Notes: a model not told the origin generated them from the sequence alone. Numbered from the stretch's first letter, positions 24,299 to 33,308 are shown. The stretch: DNA of 46,958 bases from Candidatus Poribacteria bacterium (GCA_022823085.1 JAJDXV010000150.1:1-46958); one strand, 5' to 3'. Program-made: numbers and translations.

Positions 24299-27166
24299 AT
24301 GGCGAATTTTCATACAGAAAACATTGCGTCAATATTAAACAAATTCGATTCTAATATGGAGCAGGGCCTCAGTCCGGAAGCCTATGCGAAGGCAAAAGCG
24401 CGCTATGGGGCTAACAAATTCGGTCCAGAGGAAAAAGTTTTCCCGATTCAAGCGTTGCTGGGATCCCTGCTGACATGGCGCATCATCGTTTTATTTTTTG
24501 CGACAGTCATCTTAGTTATGTCACTGATAAGAGGATCGGACGGTGTTACACTTCATGCGACCGGAGTCGTCGGGGCTGCTCTGATGATTCATATTGCCTC
24601 GACATGCATGACAGTATACCGGGTACACAGTCGAGATGCCGATATTAACAGACACATGGTGCATAGCATTAAAGTTATTCGACAAGGAAAATTTGAACAG
24701 TGTGTACCAGAAGATATTGTCCCCGGTGATCTCCTCTCACTGAACGCTGGAGACTACGTCCCCGCTGACGCGAGAATCATCGAATCCGAAGGACTCATGA
24801 CCGATGAAGCTTCGATCTTCGGGACCGAAGTTCCTGTAGACAAAACAAGTGTAGATCTTTCGGACAACGCTTTACCGCCAGAAAAGCAAAGAAATATGGC
24901 TTTCGGCGGCACATATATCGTCGCTGGACACGGATCCGCAATCGTTGTAAAAACCGGCACACAACTCGAAATATGGAAGCAGCGTCAAGACGCACACCCG
25001 ATGGCTGCTGCAACCACCCTCGCTGAAAATGAAACAAAGGATTTACATACGATAATAAAGATAGCAGGTATTGTCGTCGGAATTATCGTTGTCGCAATCG
25101 GTTGGTGGTTTGAATACCAAAAACAGACAACGGATTGGCAGTCGCTCATCCATCTCGGCCTGTTATTCGCTATCGCCTTCGCACCTTATGATGTTGTTGG
25201 ACTGCTCCGATTGTCATTCTCTAAACACACCCAAAAGTTGAGGGAAAAAGGACTTACGCTCCGTAACTTACACAGTATTGAGAAGTTGAGTCGCATCACC
25301 ACCTTTTGCGCCAATGAAAACGGTCTTACAACGACACGCTCCCTGACAATCTCTAACATCTTCGTTGATGATCAACTCATTGACGGCAATACATGGAAAA
25401 CATGGTTGGATTCTTTAAAAGATCTCTCGCCTGAGGAACGGCAAAAAGCGATTTCAGCCATACCCCCTAATGTGAAGATTCCACAAGGGGCACCGCACTT
25501 GATATTCACTGCAGGACTCGGCACCTCCGGAGGTCAGGGCATAGATAACAGAGCCGCTGCCCAGAATACAAACCACTCAGAATCCAACACTGACGAGGCA
25601 ACCCCGTCACCAAAAGCCACAATTCAACAAAACATGGAACGACTCGGCTATCAACTTGATAGTATCAAGGCTAAACTTCCATTAGTAGATGCCTATCCAT
25701 ATACACGACATTATGGATACCAGATGCAAGTGTTCGAGTCAGCACCGGAAGACTATCTCAATATCATTTTTGGAGATGCACAGACAGTCCTTAATACGTG
25801 CGGCTCTGTCCTCGTCAACGGGGAAATTACACCCTTATTCGATGACACGTACGAAATGTATGATAAAGTCATAGACTACCTGCTTAACACGAAAGCCCAA
25901 GTCTACGGTGTCGCTTTCCACGCCTCCGATGTCATCCTGAAACCGCAAGAGATGGAAGACAACCCTATCTTCTTAGGGTTCATAAGTTTCTCCGTGAGCA
26001 ACGATGAAGAGACAAAAACAGTTTTGAAATCCAGTCTCGATACGGGGCTTAAGATTATCCTCATCTCTGAGAACAGTGAGCAAGAGACAGTCGATTTAGC
26101 GAAAGACCTCGGCCTCATTCATAACCGGAAAGCAGTCGCATCAAGAGAAGAACTTGAGGCGGTACCGCGTGAAGAAATTGACGCTGAAACAGCAAACTGG
26201 CTGGCGTATTCGCAACCAACTTGGGACCAACGTCGGAACATCGTTTTGAGTTTGAAACGACAAGGGCACGCTGTCGGGTTCTTGGGTCAAAACAGGACGG
26301 ATCTACGCGCGATGAATGTTGCTGAGATAACCCTCGCCAATAGGGCGCACGCCTCACACGTTGTACAAGCCGCCGCTGACGGATTAATTAACAGCAAAGG
26401 TTTCCAAGCCGTAAAAGACGCGCTACTGCATGCCCGAGAAGCATACCGTAACACATCAGGCTTTTTACGCTGGAACTTTTCGTGTACACTCTCACTCCTT
26501 TTCACGCTGACCCTCGGGACGGTGCTGCACTACCTTTATGAAATGCCGATGCCCTTAACACTCACACAAATAATCTGGGTGCAATTGCTCTCAACTGTAT
26601 TACCGGCATTAGGCATAGGCACCGAAAGAATATTAGCTGACGAAAGATACCATCGTCCTTCCACCTCTACAAGGGCACGTTTCCTCTCAAAAACAACAGG
26701 GATCGATATTATTTGCCGCTCTGTCACAATCAGCCTCATGACGATTATTCCCTTCTTTTTCATGTTATGGCGTTCCCCTGCATTGTCGGACACAATGGGT
26801 GTCTCAACATTAATAAGAGATGTGTTCTCCAGCGGAATTGATGGAAACTCAAATTTAGCGGATATAGCGGTGGCGCGAACAGCAGCCTGTACCACACTGA
26901 TCTTTACACAATTAGCAACCTGTTGGCAAGCACTCCGCTACTCGTGGGAACCACTATTTCAAAGAATTGTGGCAAATCCATGGCTCCTGCTTATCTCCGG
27001 TGTGATTATCGCCCTTCATCTGATAACCCTCTATGTTGAACCCATCGGGCAATTTTTGGGAATGGTGCCGCTGAAATGGCAATGGCAATGGACACTCCTA
27101 TTTAGTCTGACGTTACTCCTATTGCCGTTAAATCTGGCAATAAACTCACATCCCGACAAAGAGTGA
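24299..27166 (+). CDS. Catalytically degenerate P-type ATPase homologue (pseudo-ATPase)
   Basis: 955-residue protein that follows the type II P-type cation ATPase layout end to end: N-terminal cation-ATPase domain, actuator domain, M1-M4, P and N domains, M5-M10. All hallmark motifs are altered. TGES is FGTE (174-177). The phosphorylation motif DKTGTLT is NENGLTT with Asn339 replacing the phospho-Asp. KGA(PE) is ESAPE (480-484). TGD is SEN (590-592). TGDGVND is LGQNRTD (Gln664; Asp668 kept). The M4 PEGL and the M5/M6 cation ligands are also lost. The frame is intact. It cannot be an ordinary pump; sensor, scaffold or lipid-related roles are possible. thrB lies upstream. Confidence 0.85.
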   Translation: MANFHTENIASILNKFDSNMEQGLSPEAYAKAKARYGANKFGPEEKVFPIQALLGSLLTWRIIVLFFATVILVMSLIRGSDGVTLHATGVVGAALMIHIASTCMTVYRVHSRDADINRHMVHSIKVIRQGKFEQCVPEDIVPGDLLSLNAGDYVPADARIIESEGLMTDEASIFGTEVPVDKTSVDLSDNALPPEKQRNMAFGGTYIVAGHGSAIVVKTGTQLEIWKQRQDAHPMAAATTLAENETKDLHTIIKIAGIVVGIIVVAIGWWFEYQKQTTDWQSLIHLGLLFAIAFAPYDVVGLLRLSFSKHTQKLREKGLTLRNLHSIEKLSRITTFCANENGLTTTRSLTISNIFVDDQLIDGNTWKTWLDSLKDLSPEERQKAISAIPPNVKIPQGAPHLIFTAGLGTSGGQGIDNRAAAQNTNHSESNTDEATPSPKATIQQNMERLGYQLDSIKAKLPLVDAYPYTRHYGYQMQVFESAPEDYLNIIFGDAQTVLNTCGSVLVNGEITPLFDDTYEMYDKVIDYLLNTKAQVYGVAFHASDVILKPQEMEDNPIFLGFISFSVSNDEETKTVLKSSLDTGLKIILISENSEQETVDLAKDLGLIHNRKAVASREELEAVPREEIDAETANWLAYSQPTWDQRRNIVLSLKRQGHAVGFLGQNRTDLRAMNVAEITLANRAHASHVVQAAADGLINSKGFQAVKDALLHAREAYRNTSGFLRWNFSCTLSLLFTLTLGTVLHYLYEMPMPLTLTQIIWVQLLSTVLPALGIGTERILADERYHRPSTSTRARFLSKTTGIDIICRSVTISLMTIIPFFFMLWRSPALSDTMGVSTLIRDVFSSGIDGNSNLADIAVARTAACTTLIFTQLATCWQALRYSWEPLFQRIVANPWLLLISGVIIALHLITLYVEPIGQFLGMVPLKWQWQWTLLFSLTLLLLPLNLAINSHPDKE

Positions 27167-27179
27167 GACGCGCAATAGC

Positions 27180-27272
27180 CATCAGCCGACAGCAATCAGC
27201 TGTCAGTAAGAGAATCTAATTTCATCAGAAACCTCTTTGCTGACGGCTGAAGGTTTCCGAGGGTTTCCGAAC
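27180..27272. repeat. Palindromic repeat between convergent genes (possible bidirectional terminator)
   Basis: TCAGCCGACAGCAA (27182-27195) pairs with TTGCTGACGGCTGA (27237-27250) with one mismatch. A second CAGCTGTCAG word lies inside the loop. GGTTTCCGA then occurs twice (27252-27270), the reverse complement of the tandem word at 11074. The unit lies between two genes that converge and could end both transcripts. Confidence 0.55.
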
Positions 27273-27281
27273 GCCATTCTT

Positions 27282-29246
27282 TCAGACCCAGAAACCGTAG
27301 GTCGGAATTCCAACGATAATACCAAAAATTGTCCAGAGACTACCGATAACAAACTCTCCTAAGATCAAGCCTAAAAAGAAGGGGGCTATCTTCCTATGCC
27401 GAACGACACCACCGTATTGAAGGATTAACCATTTGATAAGCCAGCTCATGAAAAGGCAACTCCACGTAACATTCATCCCCCAACTCGTAGAAATCGCGAA
27501 CCCGGCAGGATGAAAGGGCCACCAGACAAATCGCATCCGAAAGAACATCAGGACTGTTGTCAGCAGGAAACCGATGCCCATAAACCCACTCTCAGCGATG
27601 CGTGTCTCTTCCGGGGCTTGTAACCATCCAGCAAGCCGACGATACGGCTCTATCCCGAAAGCACTTAAAGAGGGCCAATAAGCGCGCACCTCCATCCCGA
27701 GTCGGTAGCCGCGGTCAATCAACGCCCAAAATCCTGCCAAGGACCCCAAAACGGTTGCAAGCGTTAAGGCAAAGATGATACGGTGCATCGTCATGTTGGT
27801 TCGTTCCATGATCTTAAAGCCTTCCAACTGATGCGGCATCGGATGGCTTCGATACGCACGATTGATGAACCAAAACATCGAGAACATAATCAGGTTATCC
27901 CTACCCAATCGGCGTGTACCGACTGTCCGAGTCAGAATTTCATCAGGACCCGAATAGTGCAAGTCGTGTACAGGTGTACCGAGTTCCGCCCGCATCCGTG
28001 TTACAGCGATCGAAATCATGTAATAGATGACGAAAAAAACAAACATCACCCAAAGCTCCGCGCCTCCATAGTAACAGAAAAGGACAAGGAATAACATCGC
28101 AGCAACAAGTCCGACCGTCGCAGCGCGATACGACATCGGTTCCGACGCTTCGTCGATAGTGTCATCTTTTCCCGTCCTAATCCCGGCAACGCTTCTTACA
28201 ACGTGTAATAGATGCCTACGACTCGCCCAAATCGCTAAAACACAGAGCGCAAGGTAACCGCCTGATGCTTGCTCATTCATATACGGAAAGCGCGGCAGAA
28301 CACGCAATCCGAGTGCAGCACCAAGCACACGCATCAACCGCCAATACCAGAAGAAAAACCAGCATGAAAATGAAAGGTCCAGCGGAATAAAGAACCCGAG
28401 TCCAATCGCAAACGGGTAAAGCGAAAACGGTATGCTACCCATGGCGTTCCATGGACTCTCCGTGAAAATTTGAACACTTCGCACACGGGTCCGGAATTCT
28501 GGTAAAATAGGATACAAAAAATTGAGTCCGTTCCAGAAGGCAAGTGTTCCTGCAATGCCAAAACCGAGCCACATTAACTTGTTTTCAAAGAGACGATTAC
28601 GCGGTGTCTCCGTCAACTCGAGCGGGAGTTGAATGATTGGATAGCTTAATTTTTCGTGCTCAATCCACTGTTTTCGGACGATTATATTGATGCAAAGCAT
28701 TCCGAAAACCAACACAGTAATAAAGGCAGTCCACCAAAGCACAGGGGTTGCCCATCCGAGCAGTGTATCAGCAGTATAAAGCGGTAACTCACCCTCATAA
28801 TAGCCGTTTAAGAGTGATGTATCACTAACGGTGAGCCACTCAGGGAGAAAGGGTACGAATAACTGCTGCCACTCGTTTTCAGGAGTCGCGAAGCGAAACG
28901 CATGACCTAACATCGGCACCAAAATTTCAAGCATATCGTGTCCGGCGATACCAGAAGCGATAGAAAGCATGAGGTACACAATCACCAACTCGCTCTGGAC
29001 CAACGCCAATTTGGGTACGAAACGGCGCAATAACTGGTTCACACCGATAACGACGAACAAACTGAAAATTACGTTGAAGAAGAGGGAGATCGTTACAGGG
29101 TGTCCCGAATACCGAATCACCTCCATCTCAATGACCCAATAACAGTTAATCGGTATCAGGATAACGGCAATAAGAATAGATTTAAGTGTAACACCGTGGG
29201 CAGGAACTTGTGATGATGTTAATGTAGGGGAAGTTCCAACTTCCAT
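27282..29246 (-). CDS. Large polytopic membrane protein (DUF6785/6784-like)
   Basis: About 654 residues with some 14 hydrophobic segments, spaced by loops such as HEKLSYPIIQLPLELTE, ARMRAELGTPVHDLHYSGPDE and FWFINRAYRSHPMPHQLEGFKIMERTNM. These match my memory of the DUF6785/DUF6784 family, which is frequent in Poribacteria and Planctomycetes and related to OPT-type transporters. The function is not established; a transporter is likely. The frame extends upstream to a TTG at 29339 without an SD. I prefer the ATG at 29246, with GGAG about ten bases before it. It converges with the pseudo-ATPase gene. Confidence 0.7.
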   Translation of the reverse strand: MEVGTSPTLTSSQVPAHGVTLKSILIAVILIPINCYWVIEMEVIRYSGHPVTISLFFNVIFSLFVVIGVNQLLRRFVPKLALVQSELVIVYLMLSIASGIAGHDMLEILVPMLGHAFRFATPENEWQQLFVPFLPEWLTVSDTSLLNGYYEGELPLYTADTLLGWATPVLWWTAFITVLVFGMLCINIIVRKQWIEHEKLSYPIIQLPLELTETPRNRLFENKLMWLGFGIAGTLAFWNGLNFLYPILPEFRTRVRSVQIFTESPWNAMGSIPFSLYPFAIGLGFFIPLDLSFSCWFFFWYWRLMRVLGAALGLRVLPRFPYMNEQASGGYLALCVLAIWASRRHLLHVVRSVAGIRTGKDDTIDEASEPMSYRAATVGLVAAMLFLVLFCYYGGAELWVMFVFFVIYYMISIAVTRMRAELGTPVHDLHYSGPDEILTRTVGTRRLGRDNLIMFSMFWFINRAYRSHPMPHQLEGFKIMERTNMTMHRIIFALTLATVLGSLAGFWALIDRGYRLGMEVRAYWPSLSAFGIEPYRRLAGWLQAPEETRIAESGFMGIGFLLTTVLMFFRMRFVWWPFHPAGFAISTSWGMNVTWSCLFMSWLIKWLILQYGGVVRHRKIAPFFLGLILGEFVIGSLWTIFGIIVGIPTYGFWV

Positions 29247-29480
29247 ATAAGGGACAACTCCAGTAAACGAAAAGCGATTTTCATGAATTTCGTGACGAAC
29301 GAAAAGATAATAGTGTCTTCTGAAAAGGATATTTTGCAATACATCAATCCATATATTCCAACAAATTTATCACAATCCCTATAGCGTGTCAATCATTTAA
29401 AACCATAATTCGGCGGTAGATTCAAAAATGTCGCTCGACTCAAGGAACAATAGAAAATAGACTTTATTTTAACGACCCTC

Positions 29481-29492
29481 CCGTGCTATAAT
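29481..29492 (+). promoter_or_regulatory. Extended -10 promoter for the uppS operon
   Basis: CGTGC-TATAAT: a consensus -10 hexamer (29487-29492) with an extended TGn element and only a weak -35 (TTATTT near 29464). Transcription should begin near 29499, about 60 bases before uppS. The rest of the 29247-29561 gap is A/T-rich with no other feature seen. Confidence 0.5.
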
Positions 29493-29561
29493 AGAATTTG
29501 TAATACCGGTTTGTAAGCTGCACCCTAATCGCAACTTGCGACTGCAGATCAGGAGTACACG

Positions 29562-30365
29562 ATGAAGCCATTTCGCTCGATGAAAAATCGAATTGAAAAA
29601 TTTTTTTATAACGCCTATCAACGGCGATTGGAATCCGAAGCGAATACGTGGAACATACCACGTCATATCGGTGTCATCCTTGATGGCAATCGCCGTTACG
29701 CGAAAGCCAGCGGACTTGACGATATCATTAAAGGACATTACGAAGGCGCAGATAAATTAGAAGAGGTGCTTCACTGGTGCGACGAACTCGGCGTTGAGAT
29801 CTTTTCAATATGGATTTTCTCAATTGATAACTTCAAACGCGCAGCACATGAAGTTGAAGGTATTCTTGGACTTATTGAACGCAAGATGCGTGAACTCACT
29901 ACAATTGAAGGGCTCCACACCAATCAGATTAAAGTCCGAGCAATGGGACAAATAGAACTGTTACCACCGAGCCTTCAAGAAGCGATTCGGGCGGCAGAAG
30001 AAGCAACGCAAAACTACGAAAAATTTATCCTCAATGTCGCTGTCGCTTACGGCGGCCGCGAAGAAATTATCGAGGCTTTTCGCGGACACCTCAAAGCCGA
30101 GAGTGAAACCGGCAAATCGGTTCGGCAAATCGCAGACGAACTCACTGTAGATAAGATTAATCCATATCTATACACTTCCAATCTGCCGGATCCAGAGTTA
30201 ATCATTCGTACGAGCGGCGAGGTTCGGCTTTCAGGGTTCCTACTCTGGCAGAGCGTCTACTCAGAATTCTATTTCTGTGATACCTATTGGCCCTCGTTCC
30301 GTAAAATCGACTTTCTCCGTGCCTTACGTGCCTACAGCGAACGCAAGCGTCGATTCGGAAAATAA
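29562..30365 (+). CDS. uppS: Isoprenyl transferase (cis-prenyltransferase, UppS family)
   Basis: 267-residue cis-prenyltransferase that should make the polyprenyl diphosphate carrier for cell-wall and glycan synthesis. Conserved blocks: HIGVILDGNRRYAK (Asp41 binds Mg2+), FSIDNFKRAAHEV, LNVAVAYGGREEI, and RTSGEVRLSGFLLWQ (216-230). GNRRYA and RTSGEVRLS resemble eukaryotic and archaeal enzymes more than the usual bacterial GNGRWA and RTGGE. It heads a run of four rightward genes; the next starts 12 bases later. It may make a chain length different from C55, but that is inferred. Confidence 0.88.
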   Translation: MKPFRSMKNRIEKFFYNAYQRRLESEANTWNIPRHIGVILDGNRRYAKASGLDDIIKGHYEGADKLEEVLHWCDELGVEIFSIWIFSIDNFKRAAHEVEGILGLIERKMRELTTIEGLHTNQIKVRAMGQIELLPPSLQEAIRAAEEATQNYEKFILNVAVAYGGREEIIEAFRGHLKAESETGKSVRQIADELTVDKINPYLYTSNLPDPELIIRTSGEVRLSGFLLWQSVYSEFYFCDTYWPSFRKIDFLRALRAYSERKRRFGK

Positions 30366-30377
30366 GGAGAAAACAGA

Positions 30378-31547
30378 GTGAAAAATCAAAAATTATTAGG
30401 TAACGTCATCGCTTCGGTCCTTCTATCGGTCTTTTCTATATCTGTAGCAGACGCGCAAACGCCACAGCAGATATGGGAAAAAGCCGCGGCTTCCACAGTT
30501 CTCCTCGAAATGAGAGATACCAGTGGCAGTCCAGCAGGCCAGGGAAGTGGTTTCTTCATCGGCGAAGGGCTGATTGCGACCAACTACCACGTTATCCAAA
30601 AAGCCTCAAACGGTAGCGCGAAACTTGTCCACGATCAAAGGCGGTTTGAGATCGAAGGGTATACCGCGATTGACCCAGAACATGACCTTGCGATCCTAAA
30701 AGTTGCAAACCGCATCATTCCAGCCCTTCCGCTCGGGAACAGCGACACCGTTGAGATTTCCGAAACAGTTTACACTGTCGGAAACCCGCGTGGGTTAGAA
30801 GGGACATTCTCACAAGGGCACATTAGCAATATCCACCCCGAAGGAACCCCCCGGGTGCATGGCAGAGTGCTCCAGTTCAATGCACCGATTTCGCGCGGCA
30901 GCAGCGGTGGCGCGATCCTAAACAGCGCAGGTGAAGTGATAGGTATTGTTGCTGAAACCAGAGACGATGGACAAAACCTCAATTTCGCTATCCCTGTAAA
31001 CGCCCTCAAGGCATTGACCGCACGGTTGGGTCCCGTGAGACCCCTCGTTGGGGAATCTGGTGTGAGTCCGAAAACCCCCATCTCATACTTCCTAAGTCTG
31101 ATTCTCCTAAGTGCAACCGTTTTCGGAGTCGTACACTTTTTGCCGACGGTGAACGTCAATACCCGGTTAATAGCCATATCGGTCGGGTTAGGGTTCGGGG
31201 TTATCAAAACCCTCCTTACACTCCTTGTGATGCACATTCCATTTCTAAACGGAATCGGGAGTTTTCTAATAGCAAACCCACCTATTGACATCATCCATGC
31301 ACTGGGGTGTGAGAACTGCTTTGATGAAAAACTTATCCATGCCTTGGGGTGTACGACGCACTTCCCTGATCTATTGCTTTCGGTTGTGAAATTTCCGGCA
31401 TCCCTCGTCATCACAGCTTTTCTGCTCGGAATTGCCAATAAAGTCGTCCCTGGATTTGAACTTAACGGATTTTTCAACACATTTTTCGTGGCACTGCTAA
31501 TTGTTGTCAGCGACAGTGTACTACGTTCAGTTATCCCGTTTGTTTAA
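30378..31547 (+). CDS. HtrA/DegP-like serine protease fused to a holin-4/YvlD-like membrane domain
   Basis: 389 residues: a signal peptide (about 1-26), then a trypsin-like S1C protease with triad His71 (TNYHV), Asp103 (EHDLAIL) and Ser176 (GSSGG). No PDZ domain follows. Residues about 235-389 form a four-helix membrane domain resembling PF04020 (phage holin 4-2/YvlD): TRLIAISVGLGFGVIKTLLTLL, LVITAFLLGIANKVVPGFELNGF. A short loop inserted there carries the duplicated IHALGC motif. The GTG start follows AAGGAGA by 7 bases. The protease should act outside the inner membrane, anchored by its C-terminus. Confidence 0.8.
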   Translation: MKNQKLLGNVIASVLLSVFSISVADAQTPQQIWEKAAASTVLLEMRDTSGSPAGQGSGFFIGEGLIATNYHVIQKASNGSAKLVHDQRRFEIEGYTAIDPEHDLAILKVANRIIPALPLGNSDTVEISETVYTVGNPRGLEGTFSQGHISNIHPEGTPRVHGRVLQFNAPISRGSSGGAILNSAGEVIGIVAETRDDGQNLNFAIPVNALKALTARLGPVRPLVGESGVSPKTPISYFLSLILLSATVFGVVHFLPTVNVNTRLIAISVGLGFGVIKTLLTLLVMHIPFLNGIGSFLIANPPIDIIHALGCENCFDEKLIHALGCTTHFPDLLLSVVKFPASLVITAFLLGIANKVVPGFELNGFFNTFFVALLIVVSDSVLRSVIPFV

Positions 31548-31573
31548 ACTGATGTATAAAAAGGAGTTAATAT

Positions 31574-32341
31574 ATGCGATTTGGGATCTGTACCGGTTTG
31601 GAAAATGCGAATCGGCTTGCAGAAGTTGGATACGACTACATTGAACCGGGGGTCCGATCGGCGTTGATACCCGAGTCGGACGAAACCGAATTTCAGAAAA
31701 TCCGAGAGCAGGCGGCGAAATCGCCTCTAAAACCAGAGGCGTACGCTGGGTTTATTCCCGGCGACCTACGCGTCGTAGGTGAAACCGTAGACTTTCCGCG
31801 CTTATCACGCTATGTCGAGACCGCATGCCGTAGAGCCAACGAAATTGGTGGAGAAGTTATTGTGTATGGAAGCAGCGGCTCCCGAAACATCACGGACGGT
31901 TATTCAGAGGAACGGGCATTGGCACAAATCGCCGAATTCTTGGATATGGCAGCGGATCATGCCGAAGCACACAACATAACGATCGCAATTGAACCCATCT
32001 GCTGGCGAGAAGGAAATATCATCCGCACAGTCGCCGATGGTGTTGCGATGGCAAAACGCGTGAATCGTTCAGGTATCAAAGCATTGGCAGACCTCTACCA
32101 CGTCTGGCAGGAAGAAGAACCGATGCAAAATATCGTTGACGCTGCCGAATGGCTCGCACATGTCCACATTGCTGAACCCGTCAAACGCTCTTATCCCGGA
32201 AACGACGATTTCGATTTTACAGATTTTTTTACTGCACTCCGAAAAGCAGGATACAACGGACGCGTCTCATGTGAATGCAAATTCGACAACTTTGATAAAA
32301 ATATTGAAACGGCTTTGAAAACGATGAAGGCCTACATCTGA
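31574..32341 (+). CDS. Sugar phosphate isomerase/epimerase (xylose isomerase-like TIM barrel)
   Basis: 255-residue AP-endonuclease-2/xylose isomerase-like barrel. Metal-ligand positions are visible in YDYIEPG, AIEPICWREGN, ALADLYHVWQEE, HVHIAEPVKR and the final GRVSCECKF. Proteins of this group epimerise or isomerise sugars such as inosose, tagatose or hydroxypyruvate. AAAGGAG precedes the ATG at good spacing. It stands between the protease fusion and rsgA in one rightward run. The substrate is unknown. Confidence 0.85.
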   Translation: MRFGICTGLENANRLAEVGYDYIEPGVRSALIPESDETEFQKIREQAAKSPLKPEAYAGFIPGDLRVVGETVDFPRLSRYVETACRRANEIGGEVIVYGSSGSRNITDGYSEERALAQIAEFLDMAADHAEAHNITIAIEPICWREGNIIRTVADGVAMAKRVNRSGIKALADLYHVWQEEEPMQNIVDAAEWLAHVHIAEPVKRSYPGNDDFDFTDFFTALRKAGYNGRVSCECKFDNFDKNIETALKTMKAYI

Positions 32342-32348
32342 TAAACCC

Positions 32349-33308
32349 TTGGAGGTGGCACCTATCCTCACACGTGAACAGGGCAGAGTTATTCGCGCAC
32401 GAACAGGATTTTATGACGTTCAGCACGCTGATATTGTCTTGCGATGTACACTGCGTGGCACACTCAAACGGAGACGGCGTTCAGAAACTGGACGCAGAAT
32501 ATACGCCGATCCGGTTGCCGTCGGCGACCAAGTTATCTTCACGCAACTCGATGCCGAAGAAGGCGTGGTAGAGGAAATTTTACCCCGCAAGACAAAATTC
32601 TCACGGCAATACGCAGGCAATCAGGACGATATCGAACAGGTCATCGTTGCCAACGCCGACCAAATTGTAGTCGTCGGTTCCACCCGTATGCCGCCCCTCA
32701 ACTTTCGGACACTCGACAGGTTCCTCATCTTGGCTGAGGCAGGCGAGATGAACGCAGCGATATGCCTGAATAAGATCGACTTAGTCGATAGCACCGAACG
32801 CGAAGAATTCACAGCAACGTTTACCAATTATGAGAAACTGGGATATCAAGTCCTCTATACCAGTATCCATAGACCTGAAAGCCTTGACGCACTTCGACAC
32901 GTACTCAAAGATCAATTTAGCGTTATCGTCGGGGCATCGGGGGTCGGAAAATCGAGTCTGCTGAACGCGATCCAACCGGACTTAGGTTTACGGACAGCTG
33001 AAGTCGGTCTCAAAACCCAAAAGGGACGACACACGACAACCCTCGTAGAACTTTTTCCGTTAGAAATTGGCGGCGAGGTCGCAGATACACCCGGTATCCG
33101 AGAGATCGGTTTGTGGGGGGTTGACACAGAATACCTCGAATACTATTTCCCCGAAATGGTGCCCTACCTCGGGGCATGTAAGTTCAACGATTGTGCACAC
33201 GTTGCCGAACCCGATTGTGCGATTCAAGACGCTGTCGCAAACGGCGAGATACATGCAGAACGGTATCGAAGTTACGTGGTGTTGCGAACAGAAGGGACAG
33301 GGGCGTAG
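32349..33308 (+). CDS. rsgA: Ribosome small subunit-dependent GTPase A
   Basis: 319-residue circularly permuted GTPase that checks late 30S subunit maturation. Order: an OB-like N-terminal domain, G4 NKID (141-144), G1 GASGVGKSS (195-203), the flexible switch with KGRHTT, and G3 DTPG (246-249). The C-terminal zinc knuckle has C277, C282, H284 and C290. Motifs are complete. The start is uncertain: TTG 32349 and GTG 32355 lack an upstream SD, because the only strong SD (GGAGG, 32351-32355) overlaps them. That SD is ideally spaced for an in-frame ATC at 32364. I give the longest version. Confidence 0.9.
   Translation: MEVAPILTREQGRVIRARTGFYDVQHADIVLRCTLRGTLKRRRRSETGRRIYADPVAVGDQVIFTQLDAEEGVVEEILPRKTKFSRQYAGNQDDIEQVIVANADQIVVVGSTRMPPLNFRTLDRFLILAEAGEMNAAICLNKIDLVDSTEREEFTATFTNYEKLGYQVLYTSIHRPESLDALRHVLKDQFSVIVGASGVGKSSLLNAIQPDLGLRTAEVGLKTQKGRHTTTLVELFPLEIGGEVADTPGIREIGLWGVDTEYLEYYFPEMVPYLGACKFNDCAHVAEPDCAIQDAVANGEIHAERYRSYVVLRTEGTGA
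32351..32366 (+). promoter_or_regulatory. SD pointing to a possible ATC start of rsgA
   Basis: GGAGG (32351-32355), 8 bases, then ATC (32364-32366) in the rsgA frame. No ATG, GTG or TTG in frame lies 5-10 bases downstream of this SD. Use of ATC would shorten RsgA by five residues and still keep the ILTREQGRVI start of the OB domain. Confidence 0.35.

Noticed and set aside
24299..27166. Sequencing error or frameshift as the cause of the altered ATPase motifs
   Set aside because: The frame is open over 955 codons and the residues flanking each altered motif still align with the family, so local frameshifts do not explain the changes.
29247..29339. Longer N-terminus of the DUF6785-like protein from a TTG
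   Set aside because: No SD before the TTG, and the first membrane helix fits better with the start at 29246.
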